Source of the DNA: JBCDBL01 sp039183635
GTDB lineage: Bacteria; Pseudomonadota; Alphaproteobacteria; Caulobacterales; Parvularculaceae
Assembly (NCBI GenBank): GCA_039183635.1
Contig: JBCDBL010000058.1
Span: 1 to 25,631, forward strand
Length of the DNA stretch: 25,631 nt
Direction: 5' to 3'
The position numbers and the translations under genes are program-made. Each line of letters opens with the position of its first letter. Position 1 is the stretch's first letter. A model generated the notes under the pieces. It saw only the letters and a program-made list of their open reading frames with translations, had not been told where the DNA came from and did not search any database. Below are positions 7,402 to 14,997 of this stretch, one piece after another.

Positions 7402-8649
7402 CTAATGAAGATTAGGCTGCGCGCCCTGACCTTTTTCATCAATCATGGCGCCGCGCCGAAAACGGTCCAGGCGAAAGGCTGTCGCGATTTCGTGCGGTCG
7501 GTCTGTTGCAATGAGGTGTGCAAAACAAAAGCCCGATGCGGGCGTCGCTTTAAAGCCGCCATAACACCAGCCGCCGTTAAAGTAGAGGCCGTCTATGTCC
7601 GTTTTGTCGATAAAGGGCGAGCCGTCCATCGACATATCCATCGCACCCCCCCACATGCGCAACACGCGCGCACGACCGATCATCGGCATGATCGCCATAC
7701 CGCTTTCGCAAACATCTTCCACAGCTGCCAAGCCTCCGCGCTGCGCATAACTGTTATAGCCGTCGATGTCGCCGCCGAAGACAAGCCCGCCCTTGTCGGA
7801 TTGAGAGATGTAAAAATGCCCGGCGCCGAAGGTCACGACGCCCGGGATGATTGGCTTCAACCCCTCCGAAACAAAAGCCTGCAAGACATGGGTTTCAATA
7901 GGCAGGCGCATGCCCGCCAGGGCCATGACCCGACCGGACGCGCCTGCAACGCTGACCGCAACTTTTTTGGCGCGTATGGCGCCGCGTGTCGTTTCAACAC
8001 CCTGACAGACGCCCTTTTCGATCGTCAATCCCGTGACCTCGCAATTCTGTATGATGTCAACACCGCGTTGATCGGCCCCGCGCGCATAGCCCCAGGCGAC
8101 AGCGTCGTGACGCACGGTTCCGCCACGCGGTTGCCATAACCCGCCCTTGATGGGAAACCGCGCATTGCCAAAATCAAGAAACGGACAGAGCTTTCTGACC
8201 CCCCGTTCGTCCAATAACTCAGCATCGGCGCCAGCAAGGCGCATTGTGTTGCCCCGACGCGCAAATGCATCTCGTTGCGCGTCATTGTGGTACAGATTGA
8301 CGATGCCGCGCTGCGAGACCATCGCATTGTAGTTTAAATCCTGCTCAAGACCTTCCCATAATTTTAGCGATAACTCGTAAAAAGGTTCATTGTCCGGCAA
8401 CATGTAATTGGAACGAATGATCGTTGTATTGCGCCCGACATTGCCGCCGCCGATCCACCCCTTTTCTAAAACGGCGATATTGGCCAGACCATGTTCCTTG
8501 GCGAGATAATACGCCGTCGCAAGGCCGTGCCCGCCGCCGCCAATGATGACAATGTCATACGCCGGTTTCGGCTGAGGATCGCGCCAAACAGGCTCCCAGC
8601 CTTTGTTGCCGGTCAAACCTTCTTTCAATACTCTCCATATGGAATACAT
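7402..8649 (-). CDS. soxB: Sarcosine oxidase beta subunit
   Basis: The catalytic beta subunit (415 residues) belongs to the DAO/glycine-oxidase-like FAD family and oxidises the N-methyl amine. An ADP-binding fingerprint G-G-G-G-H-G-L-A-T-A lies at 37-46 and E-K-G-W-I-G-G-G-N at 62-70, followed by R-N-T-T-I-I-R-S-N-Y. H181 in R-H-D-A-V-A-W-G-Y-A-R corresponds to the His that carries covalent FMN in characterised heterotetrameric enzymes. The N-terminal G-L-T-G-N-K-x-W and R-D-P-x-P-K-P segments are also typical. It is the first sox gene of the block, and the leader before its ATG is A-rich with only a weak AAAGAAAA Shine-Dalgarno. Conservation of the active region supports an amine-oxidising enzyme of this class. 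Confidence 0.97.
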   Translation of the reverse strand: MYSIWRVLKEGLTGNKGWEPVWRDPQPKPAYDIVIIGGGGHGLATAYYLAKEHGLANIAVLEKGWIGGGNVGRNTTIIRSNYMLPDNEPFYELSLKLWEGLEQDLNYNAMVSQRGIVNLYHNDAQRDAFARRGNTMRLAGADAELLDERGVRKLCPFLDFGNARFPIKGGLWQPRGGTVRHDAVAWGYARGADQRGVDIIQNCEVTGLTIEKGVCQGVETTRGAIRAKKVAVSVAGASGRVMALAGMRLPIETHVLQAFVSEGLKPIIPGVVTFGAGHFYISQSDKGGLVFGGDIDGYNSYAQRGGLAAVEDVCESGMAIMPMIGRARVLRMWGGAMDMSMDGSPFIDKTDIDGLYFNGGWCYGGFKATPASGFCFAHLIATDRPHEIATAFRLDRFRRGAMIDEKGQGAQPNLH

Positions 8650-8782
8650 ATTTATTTTCTTTTATTTGTTTGATTTTTGCGGTTGCCCGCTCATGGCGCG
8701 TCCACGTGCGATATAGCAAGTTCCCCCCTGCGTTCGCCGTAATACAAAACAGATCGGAAAGCGTTGTACAGCTGGCGCACAG
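8650..8782 (-). other. Gap between the M20D gene and soxB
   Basis: These 133 bp separate two genes on the same strand. On the minus strand the part nearest soxB is AT-rich and includes a short GCGG-GCAA-CCGC hairpin. I see no convincing promoter hexamers, terminator T-tract or gene. The sox genes may be read from their own promoter here or through from the M20D gene. Confidence 0.3.
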
Positions 8783-9967
8783 TCACCGCGCTTTATCAGA
8801 AAGGCGCTGCCGCGCCAGACGATCCCAGTACGCCGCGCCTATGGGCAGGGCGTCATCGTTAAAGTCGTACTCCGGGGAATGGAGATAGCTCACGCTCTCC
8901 CCTATGCCAAGGCCGATATAGGCCCCTGGTTTTGCTTGCAGCATGAAGGCGAAGTCCTCAGACCCCATATCAGGTTCGACATCGCGTATAACGCAGGCGT
9001 CGCCAAGGAGAGAGCTGAGAGCGGCCGCGGCGTTTTCGGTTTCTTCAGCATGATTAACCGTGGGCGGATAGCGCCGCTCGTACCGAACGTCCGCCTCGAC
9101 CCCGGAGGCGGCGGCGATAGACCGTGCAATAAGGCCGATCTGCGCCTCAGCCATATCCTGCGTGGCTGATGAAAAGGCTCGGACCGTTCCCCGAATGACA
9201 ACTTCCGACGGAATGACGTTCCATGCAGAGCCGCCATGTATCTGCGTGCAGGAAACCACCAACGCCTCATGGGGCGCCGCCTTGCGCGAGGCGATGTTCT
9301 GTAGGCCGCCAACTATAGCAGCGGCGGCGACTAAGGGGTCTGTACCCAGATGCGGCTCGGCCGCGTGCCCGCCGGCGCCCTTAACAGTGATTTCGAAGAT
9401 ATCATAGGACGCCATAACCGGTCCGGCGCGCACCGCCGCTTTGCCGACCGCCAGGCCGGGCTGATTGTGCAACCCATAAACTTCGCTCACCGGAAAGCGG
9501 TCGAAAAGCCCCTCTTCCACCATAACGCGGCCGCCGCCTTCGTTTTCCTCCGCAGGCTGGAAAATAAAAACGATCGTTCCAAAAAAATCACGCGTCTGGG
9601 CAAGGTGGCGGGCGGCGCCCAGCAGCATGGCCGTGTGACCATCATGTCCGCAAGCGTGCATCTTGCCCGGCTTTTTCGAGGTCCAAGGCGCATCCGTGCG
9701 TTCTTCGATATCAAGCGCATCCATATCCGCCCTGAGGCCAATCATTCGTCCGGGCGCCTCCCCCTTGAGCACACCGATAACACCGGTTCCCGCAAGCCCC
9801 TCGTGAACCTCAATGCCGCCAAACGATTGCAAGCGCTCGGCGACGAATTTTGCGGTTTCAAATTCCTCAAACGCAGTCTCCGGATAGGCGTGCAAATGAC
9901 GCCGCCAGGACGTCATTTCGTCGTGGAGTGCAGCGATTCCTGAAGGAATATCGGCCTGGCTCGTCAT
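8783..9967 (-). CDS. M20D-family amidohydrolase (hippurate / N-acyl amino acid hydrolase type)
   Basis: This cytoplasmic dinuclear-metal amidohydrolase has 394 residues. I chose the ATG at 9967 because GGAG lies seven bases upstream (9975-9978); a TTG at 9982 is an alternative. Numbered from that ATG, the metal-binding H-A-C-G-H-D-G-H motif lies at 104-111 with Cys106 as bridging-type ligand. The catalytic Glu pair lies at 140-141 in Q-P-A-E-E-N-E-G-G, and the family's C-terminal G-S-E-D-F-A-F is present. The small lid domain carries G-G-H-A-A-E-P-H. M20D enzymes cleave N-acyl amino acids, hippurate, and IAA or peptide conjugates. Its position ahead of soxBDAG suggests it frees an N-methylated amino acid from an amide conjugate, which is inference. 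Confidence 0.9.
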   Translation of the reverse strand: MTSQADIPSGIAALHDEMTSWRRHLHAYPETAFEEFETAKFVAERLQSFGGIEVHEGLAGTGVIGVLKGEAPGRMIGLRADMDALDIEERTDAPWTSKKPGKMHACGHDGHTAMLLGAARHLAQTRDFFGTIVFIFQPAEENEGGGRVMVEEGLFDRFPVSEVYGLHNQPGLAVGKAAVRAGPVMASYDIFEITVKGAGGHAAEPHLGTDPLVAAAAIVGGLQNIASRKAAPHEALVVSCTQIHGGSAWNVIPSEVVIRGTVRAFSSATQDMAEAQIGLIARSIAAASGVEADVRYERRYPPTVNHAEETENAAAALSSLLGDACVIRDVEPDMGSEDFAFMLQAKPGAYIGLGIGESVSYLHSPEYDFNDDALPIGAAYWDRLARQRLSDKAR

Positions 9968-10121
9968 ATCACAACTCCACAATCAGCTTTCCAAAAGCAG
10001 GGAAATTTCAGCTATATACTATGTTTATTCTCGCAGACTGACATGTTACTGTGCAAATGGAACAGGTCAATATTCTTTCCGTTTGCGCGTGTTAAAGCTG
10101 AGGATTTGGAGAATGCGGGAC
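9968..10121. promoter_or_regulatory. Divergent promoter region between M20D and VOC genes
   Basis: These 154 bp separate diverging genes and must hold the promoters of both. A TATACT at 10015-10020 could act as a -10 box for the plus strand, but no well-spaced -35 is evident. On the minus strand GGAG (9975-9978) serves the amidohydrolase. On the plus strand AGGA (10101-10104) and GGAG (10108-10111) precede candidate ATGs at 10113 and 10122. No clean operator palindrome is visible. Confidence 0.35.
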
Positions 10122-10757
10122 ATGAGCTCAGACTTCGATCATTTTTTATGGGGCGTACCCGACCTCGACGACGGTATCGCGCAATTTTCTGACATGACTG
10201 GCGTCCAGCCGATTATAGGCGGCTCCCACCCCGGCATCGGCACGCGAAACGCCCTGGCTTCACTCGGCGCTAACATCTACTTTGAGATCATTGCACCGGA
10301 TCCCGCCCAGCAATTGGAAGGTACATTAGGTGAGGAAATCGGGTCGCTTCAGGCGCCGTCTCTCATGACGATGGCCCTGCGCGCGCCTGACTTGGCGGGT
10401 ATCGCCGCCATCTATACAGCACACGGTATAGAGGTCGACCAGAGTGATGAGGGGCGACGGACGCCGGACGGCGACATGCTGTCCTGGAGCCTCTGTGAAC
10501 CTAGACACGAGATGCGCCCAATGGACCCGCGCTGGCCCTTCTATATCGATTGGAAAAATACGCCCCATCCGTCTAGTGTGACGCCAATCGGCTGTCAGTT
10601 CAAATCAATTTCTTTCAGCGGACCTGATGCTGCGGAGATAAAAAAACTCTGGCGCGCACTTGGCGTGCCTGCGCGCTTTGACGAATCTGATAAGTATAAT
10701 GTTGCCCTACTGATCGATACGCCAGAAGGCGAAATACGATTTGACGGCGTATTCTAG
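10122..10757 (+). CDS. Glyoxalase-like (VOC superfamily) protein, paralogue 1
   Basis: The product (211 residues from the ATG at 10122; ATG at 10113 and TTG at 10083 are alternatives) matches the style of the glyoxalase-like domain family. It opens D-F-D-H-F-L-W-G-V-P-D-L-D, followed by G-G-S-H-P-G-I-G-T-R-N and Y-F-E-I-I-A-P-D-P. Later it has D-W-K-N-T-P-H-P and ends in T-P-E-G-E-I-R-F-D. The early His and the Glu in Y-F-E are the usual metal-ligand positions of such proteins. It is homologous along its length to the protein at 16320-16949. It is followed after 76 bp by the MmgE/PrpD gene on the same strand, so the two may be co-transcribed. VOC proteins can be isomerases, dioxygenases or binding proteins; the reaction is not identifiable. 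Confidence 0.8.
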   Translation: MSSDFDHFLWGVPDLDDGIAQFSDMTGVQPIIGGSHPGIGTRNALASLGANIYFEIIAPDPAQQLEGTLGEEIGSLQAPSLMTMALRAPDLAGIAAIYTAHGIEVDQSDEGRRTPDGDMLSWSLCEPRHEMRPMDPRWPFYIDWKNTPHPSSVTPIGCQFKSISFSGPDAAEIKKLWRALGVPARFDESDKYNVALLIDTPEGEIRFDGVF

Positions 10758-10833
10758 CTTGATACCTAAAGCAAATATTTAACGCCAATCCAAGCCGCTT
10801 GATTTGAACGCTCCTCTACTAATGAGGCTTGAG

Positions 10834-12192
10834 ATGCAATACGCAATTCATAAGCTTGCACGCTGGATCAAGGCGCAAGCACATTCAAAACTTCCCGAAG
10901 AGGTGTCGCAGGCGTGTATCCGTGCGATCCTGGATACTGTAGGGGTCGCCTTTGCTGGCGGCGACGCGTCGCAAGCCATAGCGGCGCGCGAGTTTGCCGA
11001 GGCGGAGTATGGCGCTGGCTCTGCTGTCGTGATCGGAGGCGCACAGCGCCTCACCGCCCGAGGCGCTGCGTTCGCCAACGGCGTCGCCGCCCATACATTT
11101 GATTTTGACGACACCTGCTATGCGGGAATCTGTCACGGCTCCGCAGTGATTCTACCAGCTATACTGGCCAGCGCTCAGCATAGGGAATGTAGCGGACAAG
11201 AGCTTATTCAAGCGTTCGCCATCGCCAGTGAGATCGCTTATGCATTGGGGTCATGCCTCGGCGACGGTGTCTATTATCGCGGCTGGTTCAACACCAGCCT
11301 TCTGGGCTCTATCGGCGCAGCGGCCGGCGTTGCGACGATTCTTAAACTAGATGACACAGCCACCGCTGCAGCGATGGCCAATACAATTAGCCATTGCGGA
11401 GGCTCCCGATCTATTCTTGGTACGAATTTCAAACCCGTCATGGCTGGCCAGGCGGCCGCCCTTGGCGTCGAATGCGCCCACCTTGCGGCAGCGGGACTAT
11501 CCGCTGCGCCGAATGCGCTAGAGCACCGTTTTGGCCTTGCAGCCCTAACTGGAGCGGACACGACAGACGATCAGTACGGGTTTAAGGCTCTCGGCAAACC
11601 TTGGCGGTTAATCGAGCCTGGCCTGGCTGTAAAACGCTACCCGGTTTGCTCCGCAGCGCAGGCCGCCATAGAAGGCGTTGCGACAATTGCCCAGGTAAAC
11701 GCCATAAACGCCGAAAGCGTGGTTTCAATCGACTGCTTCGTCCCAAAGCTGGTCGCCATATCATTGCCTTATCGCACGCCGACGACCACTGCCGAGGCTC
11801 AGTTTAGCCTGCCCTTCACAGTTGCCTGCGCGCTTATTCATGGCGACCTCACCCATCGCCATTTGAAAGGCGACAACTACCAGGACGACAGAATTAAAAA
11901 AGCGATCAACCGTGTACACATGCACGCCCTTGAGGACGCCGACCCGTTAGCAGCCAAACTGCAACCTGAGGGCGTTCATATAATCGTCACGACAAAGAAT
12001 GGCGAACGCTTTCAAAAAATGATACCCGAAGCTTACGGCATGCCGGGGCGTCCGTTTTCGGATGAAGCGCTTGATAAAAAGTTTCTCGCATGTTTGCGCG
12101 ACTGCAGCCCCGATGGGGATCAGCTGCTACGAGAATTACGCAACCTTGCGATCTCGCCGGATGTAAGCAACTTGATGGCGACAAGCCGATAA
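10834..12192 (+). CDS. MmgE/PrpD family protein
   Basis: This protein has 452 residues. I chose the ATG at 10834 because GAGG lies six bases upstream; in-frame TTG 10804 and ATG 10822 lack such a site. Family landmarks are A-N-G-V-A-A-H at about 81-87 followed by F-D-F-D-D-T, H-G-S-A-V-I-L-P-A near 101-109, and N-F-K-P-V-M-A-G-Q-A-A-A-L-G near 198-211. The family includes 2-methylcitrate dehydratase, cis-aconitate decarboxylase and epimerases of aminopolycarboxylates (iminodisuccinate, EDDS). None of the usual methylcitrate-cycle neighbours (prpB, prpC) is present, so a PrpD role is unlikely. Co-orientation with a VOC protein and proximity to amine-oxidase genes make epimerase or lyase activity on an N-substituted acid a fair guess only. 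Confidence 0.85.
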   Translation: MQYAIHKLARWIKAQAHSKLPEEVSQACIRAILDTVGVAFAGGDASQAIAAREFAEAEYGAGSAVVIGGAQRLTARGAAFANGVAAHTFDFDDTCYAGICHGSAVILPAILASAQHRECSGQELIQAFAIASEIAYALGSCLGDGVYYRGWFNTSLLGSIGAAAGVATILKLDDTATAAAMANTISHCGGSRSILGTNFKPVMAGQAAALGVECAHLAAAGLSAAPNALEHRFGLAALTGADTTDDQYGFKALGKPWRLIEPGLAVKRYPVCSAAQAAIEGVATIAQVNAINAESVVSIDCFVPKLVAISLPYRTPTTTAEAQFSLPFTVACALIHGDLTHRHLKGDNYQDDRIKKAINRVHMHALEDADPLAAKLQPEGVHIIVTTKNGERFQKMIPEAYGMPGRPFSDEALDKKFLACLRDCSPDGDQLLRELRNLAISPDVSNLMATSR

Positions 12193-12198
12193 TCAAAA

Positions 12199-12234
12199 AA
12201 TAAGCCCACCGCCCCATATACTGGAGACGGTGGG
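12199..12234 (-). terminator. Intrinsic terminator of the TonB receptor gene
   Basis: Read on the minus strand, CCCACCG pairs with CGGTGGG (plus-strand arms 12205-12211 and 12228-12234). An inner CTCCA/TGGGG stem closes a five-base loop, and the hairpin is followed by CTTATTTTTT. That is a near-continuous 12-bp hairpin with a single bulge plus a T-tract, the classical form. It lies 65 bp after the receptor stop. The plus-strand MmgE/PrpD gene ends at 12192 just before it and may share the stem, but lacks a T-tract on its side. Confidence 0.8.
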
Positions 12235-12245
12235 TGCAATTATGA

Positions 12246-12285
12246 GCCGGGCCTACCTAATCGTAAAAGCTTTAGCAGGCCCGGC
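12246..12285. terminator. Second GC-rich hairpin in the same convergent gap
   Basis: GCCGGGCCT (12246-12254) and AGGCCCGGC (12277-12285) are perfect 9-bp inverted arms around a 22-base loop, in which CTAA and TTAG can extend the pairing. It lies directly after the receptor stop on the minus strand, before the T-tract terminator. There is no T-run, so it may protect the transcript 3' end or aid termination. Confidence 0.5.
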
Positions 12286-12298
12286 AATCTCGCATACT

Positions 12299-14578
12299 TT
12301 AAAACTCTTTTCTTAAACGAACGCCGTAACGCTGCGGCGGCGCAACGGTCTGACGGCCAGAGCTGGAAAAGCCGCTGTACCACCCGCCAGTGGCGTAGAC
12401 TTCGTCAGTGGCGTTTTCGACATAGCCTTCAACCCGCCAGTTGTCAGGTCTTTCAAGACCAAAGCGCAAGTCAAGGCGGTTCCAGCTGTCCAGCACACGA
12501 ATCTCGGAGATACCATCTTCCAACAGGCCGGCTTGCACATTATCATTGTAGATATAGACAGCTCGGATGAAACCTTCGATGTCATCAAGCAGCGGACGTC
12601 TGTAGTCGCCCACCAGGTTGACGCGCCACTCCGGCGACCACGGAAGCGGGCTGCCCAGACGAATATCATCGGGGTCCGGGAACTCAGTCAGTTCAGACTT
12701 TGCATATCCGACCCCGCCAGAGAAGGTTAAGCCTTCCATCGGCAAGACTGAAAAATCCATTTCGAAACCATAGATCTCAGCCTTACCAGCATTATCCGTA
12801 AAGCGATTATTATTAACACGGTTTCTAACTTCGATTTGAATATCGTCCCAATCCATGTAGAACGCAGATAAATTAATGGCTGCGCGTCTATCAAAGAAAA
12901 ACGCTTTCGCACCAACCTCATAGTTTGTAACTGTATCGGAGTCGAAATCAGATCGTTCTACGTTGTTGAGTTGCAATCCCCCGCCGCGAAACCCAGTGGA
13001 TATTGTAGCATAAAGATTGACATCATTTGTTGCTTCATAAACGAGACTGGTGCGCCACGTAAACTTATCGGAATCAACGTCCCCATCGTCAAAGGGGATT
13101 GCTTGGGGAACAAGAAACGGTAGGCCAGCGCCGGGGAAACGCTCAACAATTGTCCCTGCGTCGGATAACGATTCAAAAAACTCAAGTTTGGTGTAACGAA
13201 TTCCCGCCAAGACATTGAGACGATCTGTAAGCGCGTAATCCACTTCTCCATACACAGCGTATGTGTCGACCTCATCGACAGAAAAACCGCCAAAGACGAA
13301 CGTATTGTTAGGCAGAACCGAAAACGGCAATCCTGGTACGAAGGTCAACGCCTCCATATCCGTACCTGTTGTCTGGTTCTCAAGTTGTTCTTGCTCATCA
13401 CGTGAATAATAGGCGCCGACAACCCAATTCAGTTTCTCGCTGTTACTTGATTCAAGACGGAGCTCAGCGCTGTAGAAGTTTGTATCTCTATCCCGCGTCC
13501 AAACGCCGACATCTAATTCAGAAACATCAAGATCCTGGGAATCTCGGTATTCAATGTCGGTAAGGCCTGCGATGCCAACAAGCGTCGCCGGTCCAAGGTC
13601 ATAGTCAAACCGGGCCAACGCAATAATGGTTTCCGTGTCCGTGAAGGTCGGCGCATCAATGTTTACCTGCGTTGTCTGATTAGGAAAGTACGTGTCAGGT
13701 CCGTTTGGCAGCGTACCAGGCGCAAAGAACGGATTGAGACCAAAATCAATGATTGCCTTCAAAGCAGCAGTCTGGTCAAGCAAAACGCCATCTGTCAAAA
13801 CACTGTTGCCAAGCCCCTGTTCATACGATTCATAGGACACGAGCGCCTTTATCGCCAACCTGTCGTTAGGTTCCGAGGCCAAAGTCAGCCGGCCGCCAAA
13901 CGTCTCGACCCAATTGCTTCCCGTCCCACCGGGAAACTGATTTTCCAACCAGCCGTCCGTCTCATTGTAAAATCCCGCAACCCGGATCGCCGTGTTTTCG
14001 CTGACGGGCAACGTCGCGCCGCCTTCAAAATCGAAAAGTCCGAAATTTCCTCCTTCTAAAGAAAAATATCCGGACAGCCCATCAAATTCAGGCGTCGTGC
14101 TTGTGAGGTTCAACGCCCCTGCAATTACGTTGCGGCCGAAAGTCGTGCCCTGCGGCCCGCGCAACACCTCAATCCGCTCAAGGTCATAGACCCGGCCCGC
14201 AACATTAATCAATTCAAAGCCGTCCAAATACGTACCAAATACGGTTTGCTCGCCGCCAACAGGACCGATGCCGCGAATAGTGACCGCGCCCTGCCCCTGG
14301 CTGTCCAACGGAGCAAAGCCGACGTTCGGCGTGAGGATCGCATAATCGTCGAATTCCGATATATCAAAACGGTCGATATCGTCACTGGTGAACGCTTTTA
14401 CTGAAATCGGCACATCCTGAAGACTTTGTTCACGCCGCTGAGCCGTCACCACAACGGTATCGATCATCATCGTCTCACTGGCGGCTGTCTGTTCAGAGCC
14501 GTCTTGAGCCGAAGCAATCGGTGCGACAAGCAGTGTCGCACTTGCAAGAAGTAAAGATGTTTTCAATTTTTGAGACAT
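12299..14578 (-). CDS. TonB-dependent outer-membrane receptor
   Basis: This complete 759-residue outer-membrane receptor starts with a signal peptide (about 1-24, ending A-S-A). A probable TonB box D-T-V-V-V-T-A-Q lies at 40-47. The plug domain follows, with R-R-E-Q-S-L-Q-D-V-P-I-S-V, V-T-I-R-G-I-G and E-V-L-R-G-P-Q-G-T-T-F-G-R-N. The remainder is a 22-strand-type barrel rich in alternating aromatics and ends in Phe (K-E-F), as required for assembly. GGGGAG lies six bases before the ATG. The sequence resembles the receptors used by aquatic alphaproteobacteria for organic substrates; no siderophore-specific genes adjoin it. Its place between hydrolase genes suggests import of the island's bulky substrate. 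Confidence 0.93.
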   Translation of the reverse strand: MSQKLKTSLLLASATLLVAPIASAQDGSEQTAASETMMIDTVVVTAQRREQSLQDVPISVKAFTSDDIDRFDISEFDDYAILTPNVGFAPLDSQGQGAVTIRGIGPVGGEQTVFGTYLDGFELINVAGRVYDLERIEVLRGPQGTTFGRNVIAGALNLTSTTPEFDGLSGYFSLEGGNFGLFDFEGGATLPVSENTAIRVAGFYNETDGWLENQFPGGTGSNWVETFGGRLTLASEPNDRLAIKALVSYESYEQGLGNSVLTDGVLLDQTAALKAIIDFGLNPFFAPGTLPNGPDTYFPNQTTQVNIDAPTFTDTETIIALARFDYDLGPATLVGIAGLTDIEYRDSQDLDVSELDVGVWTRDRDTNFYSAELRLESSNSEKLNWVVGAYYSRDEQEQLENQTTGTDMEALTFVPGLPFSVLPNNTFVFGGFSVDEVDTYAVYGEVDYALTDRLNVLAGIRYTKLEFFESLSDAGTIVERFPGAGLPFLVPQAIPFDDGDVDSDKFTWRTSLVYEATNDVNLYATISTGFRGGGLQLNNVERSDFDSDTVTNYEVGAKAFFFDRRAAINLSAFYMDWDDIQIEVRNRVNNNRFTDNAGKAEIYGFEMDFSVLPMEGLTFSGGVGYAKSELTEFPDPDDIRLGSPLPWSPEWRVNLVGDYRRPLLDDIEGFIRAVYIYNDNVQAGLLEDGISEIRVLDSWNRLDLRFGLERPDNWRVEGYVENATDEVYATGGWYSGFSSSGRQTVAPPQRYGVRLRKEF

Positions 14579-14997
14579 GGCGCACTCCCCTTAAGCCTTC
14601 AATTAACCATTTAAACTTTGTTCTGAAGAAACTGCGACCAGCACGACTAGCGTACACCCCACGGGATGTTTTTAGCCAAGTGCAAAAGCACACTATTTCG
14701 CTTCATATATCTAGCCGTCACACGAATACAATATGACCGACCACACCCACGCTATGTCAATCACATCTTCGTACAGCCAAACGGAAACAAAAGAGTATGT
14801 GCCGCACCTCCCCATTGTTATTTGTTCTTACATTTTGTTTCATCCTGATCGGCAGGGAAACTCGATTGAATGTCGATCACGCATAATCGATGTCGTTTTC
14901 TGAAGCCGACCTCGACCTTCATACATCATTCAGGCATTTAGACCGCTAAGAGACATTTTGTTCACGCCGTAAGGCTACTATTTTGAGGGTACTTGCC
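14579..14997. other. Divergent intergenic region (TonB receptor / serine hydrolase)
   Basis: These 419 bp must hold both promoters, yet I see no strong hexamer pair. Overlapping short frames on both strands have no recognisable content. A GTGC-AAAA-GCAC mini-hairpin lies near 14680. The stretch 14865-14911 is a duplicate of the 3' end of the AraC-type gene and is listed separately. GAGG at 14985-14988 is the Shine-Dalgarno site of the serine hydrolase. Confidence 0.4.
14865..14911 (-). pseudogene. Remnant of an AraC-type regulator 3' end
   Basis: The segment matches 23450-23495, the tail of the AraC-family gene. Two 11-base blocks (ATTGAATGTCG and GATGTCGTTTT) are identical and separated by the same 13 bases in both places. 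On the minus strand the stop codons align exactly, and the last codons read S-E-N-D-I-D-Y-A-stop here against S-K-N-D-I-L-S-D-stop there, without gaps. Further upstream the frame is broken by a stop codon. It looks like all that is left of a second, related regulator gene. Confidence 0.5.

Noticed and set aside
7231..8139. A 302-codon plus-strand frame opposite soxD and soxB
   Set aside because: It is antisense to conserved SoxB sequence, has no domain and no sensible promoter or ribosome site.
12246..12285. Start of a CRISPR-like or repeat array suggested by two tandem hairpins
   Set aside because: The two hairpins at 12205-12234 and 12246-12285 share no sequence and show no spacer-repeat periodicity; they fit a convergent terminator region.
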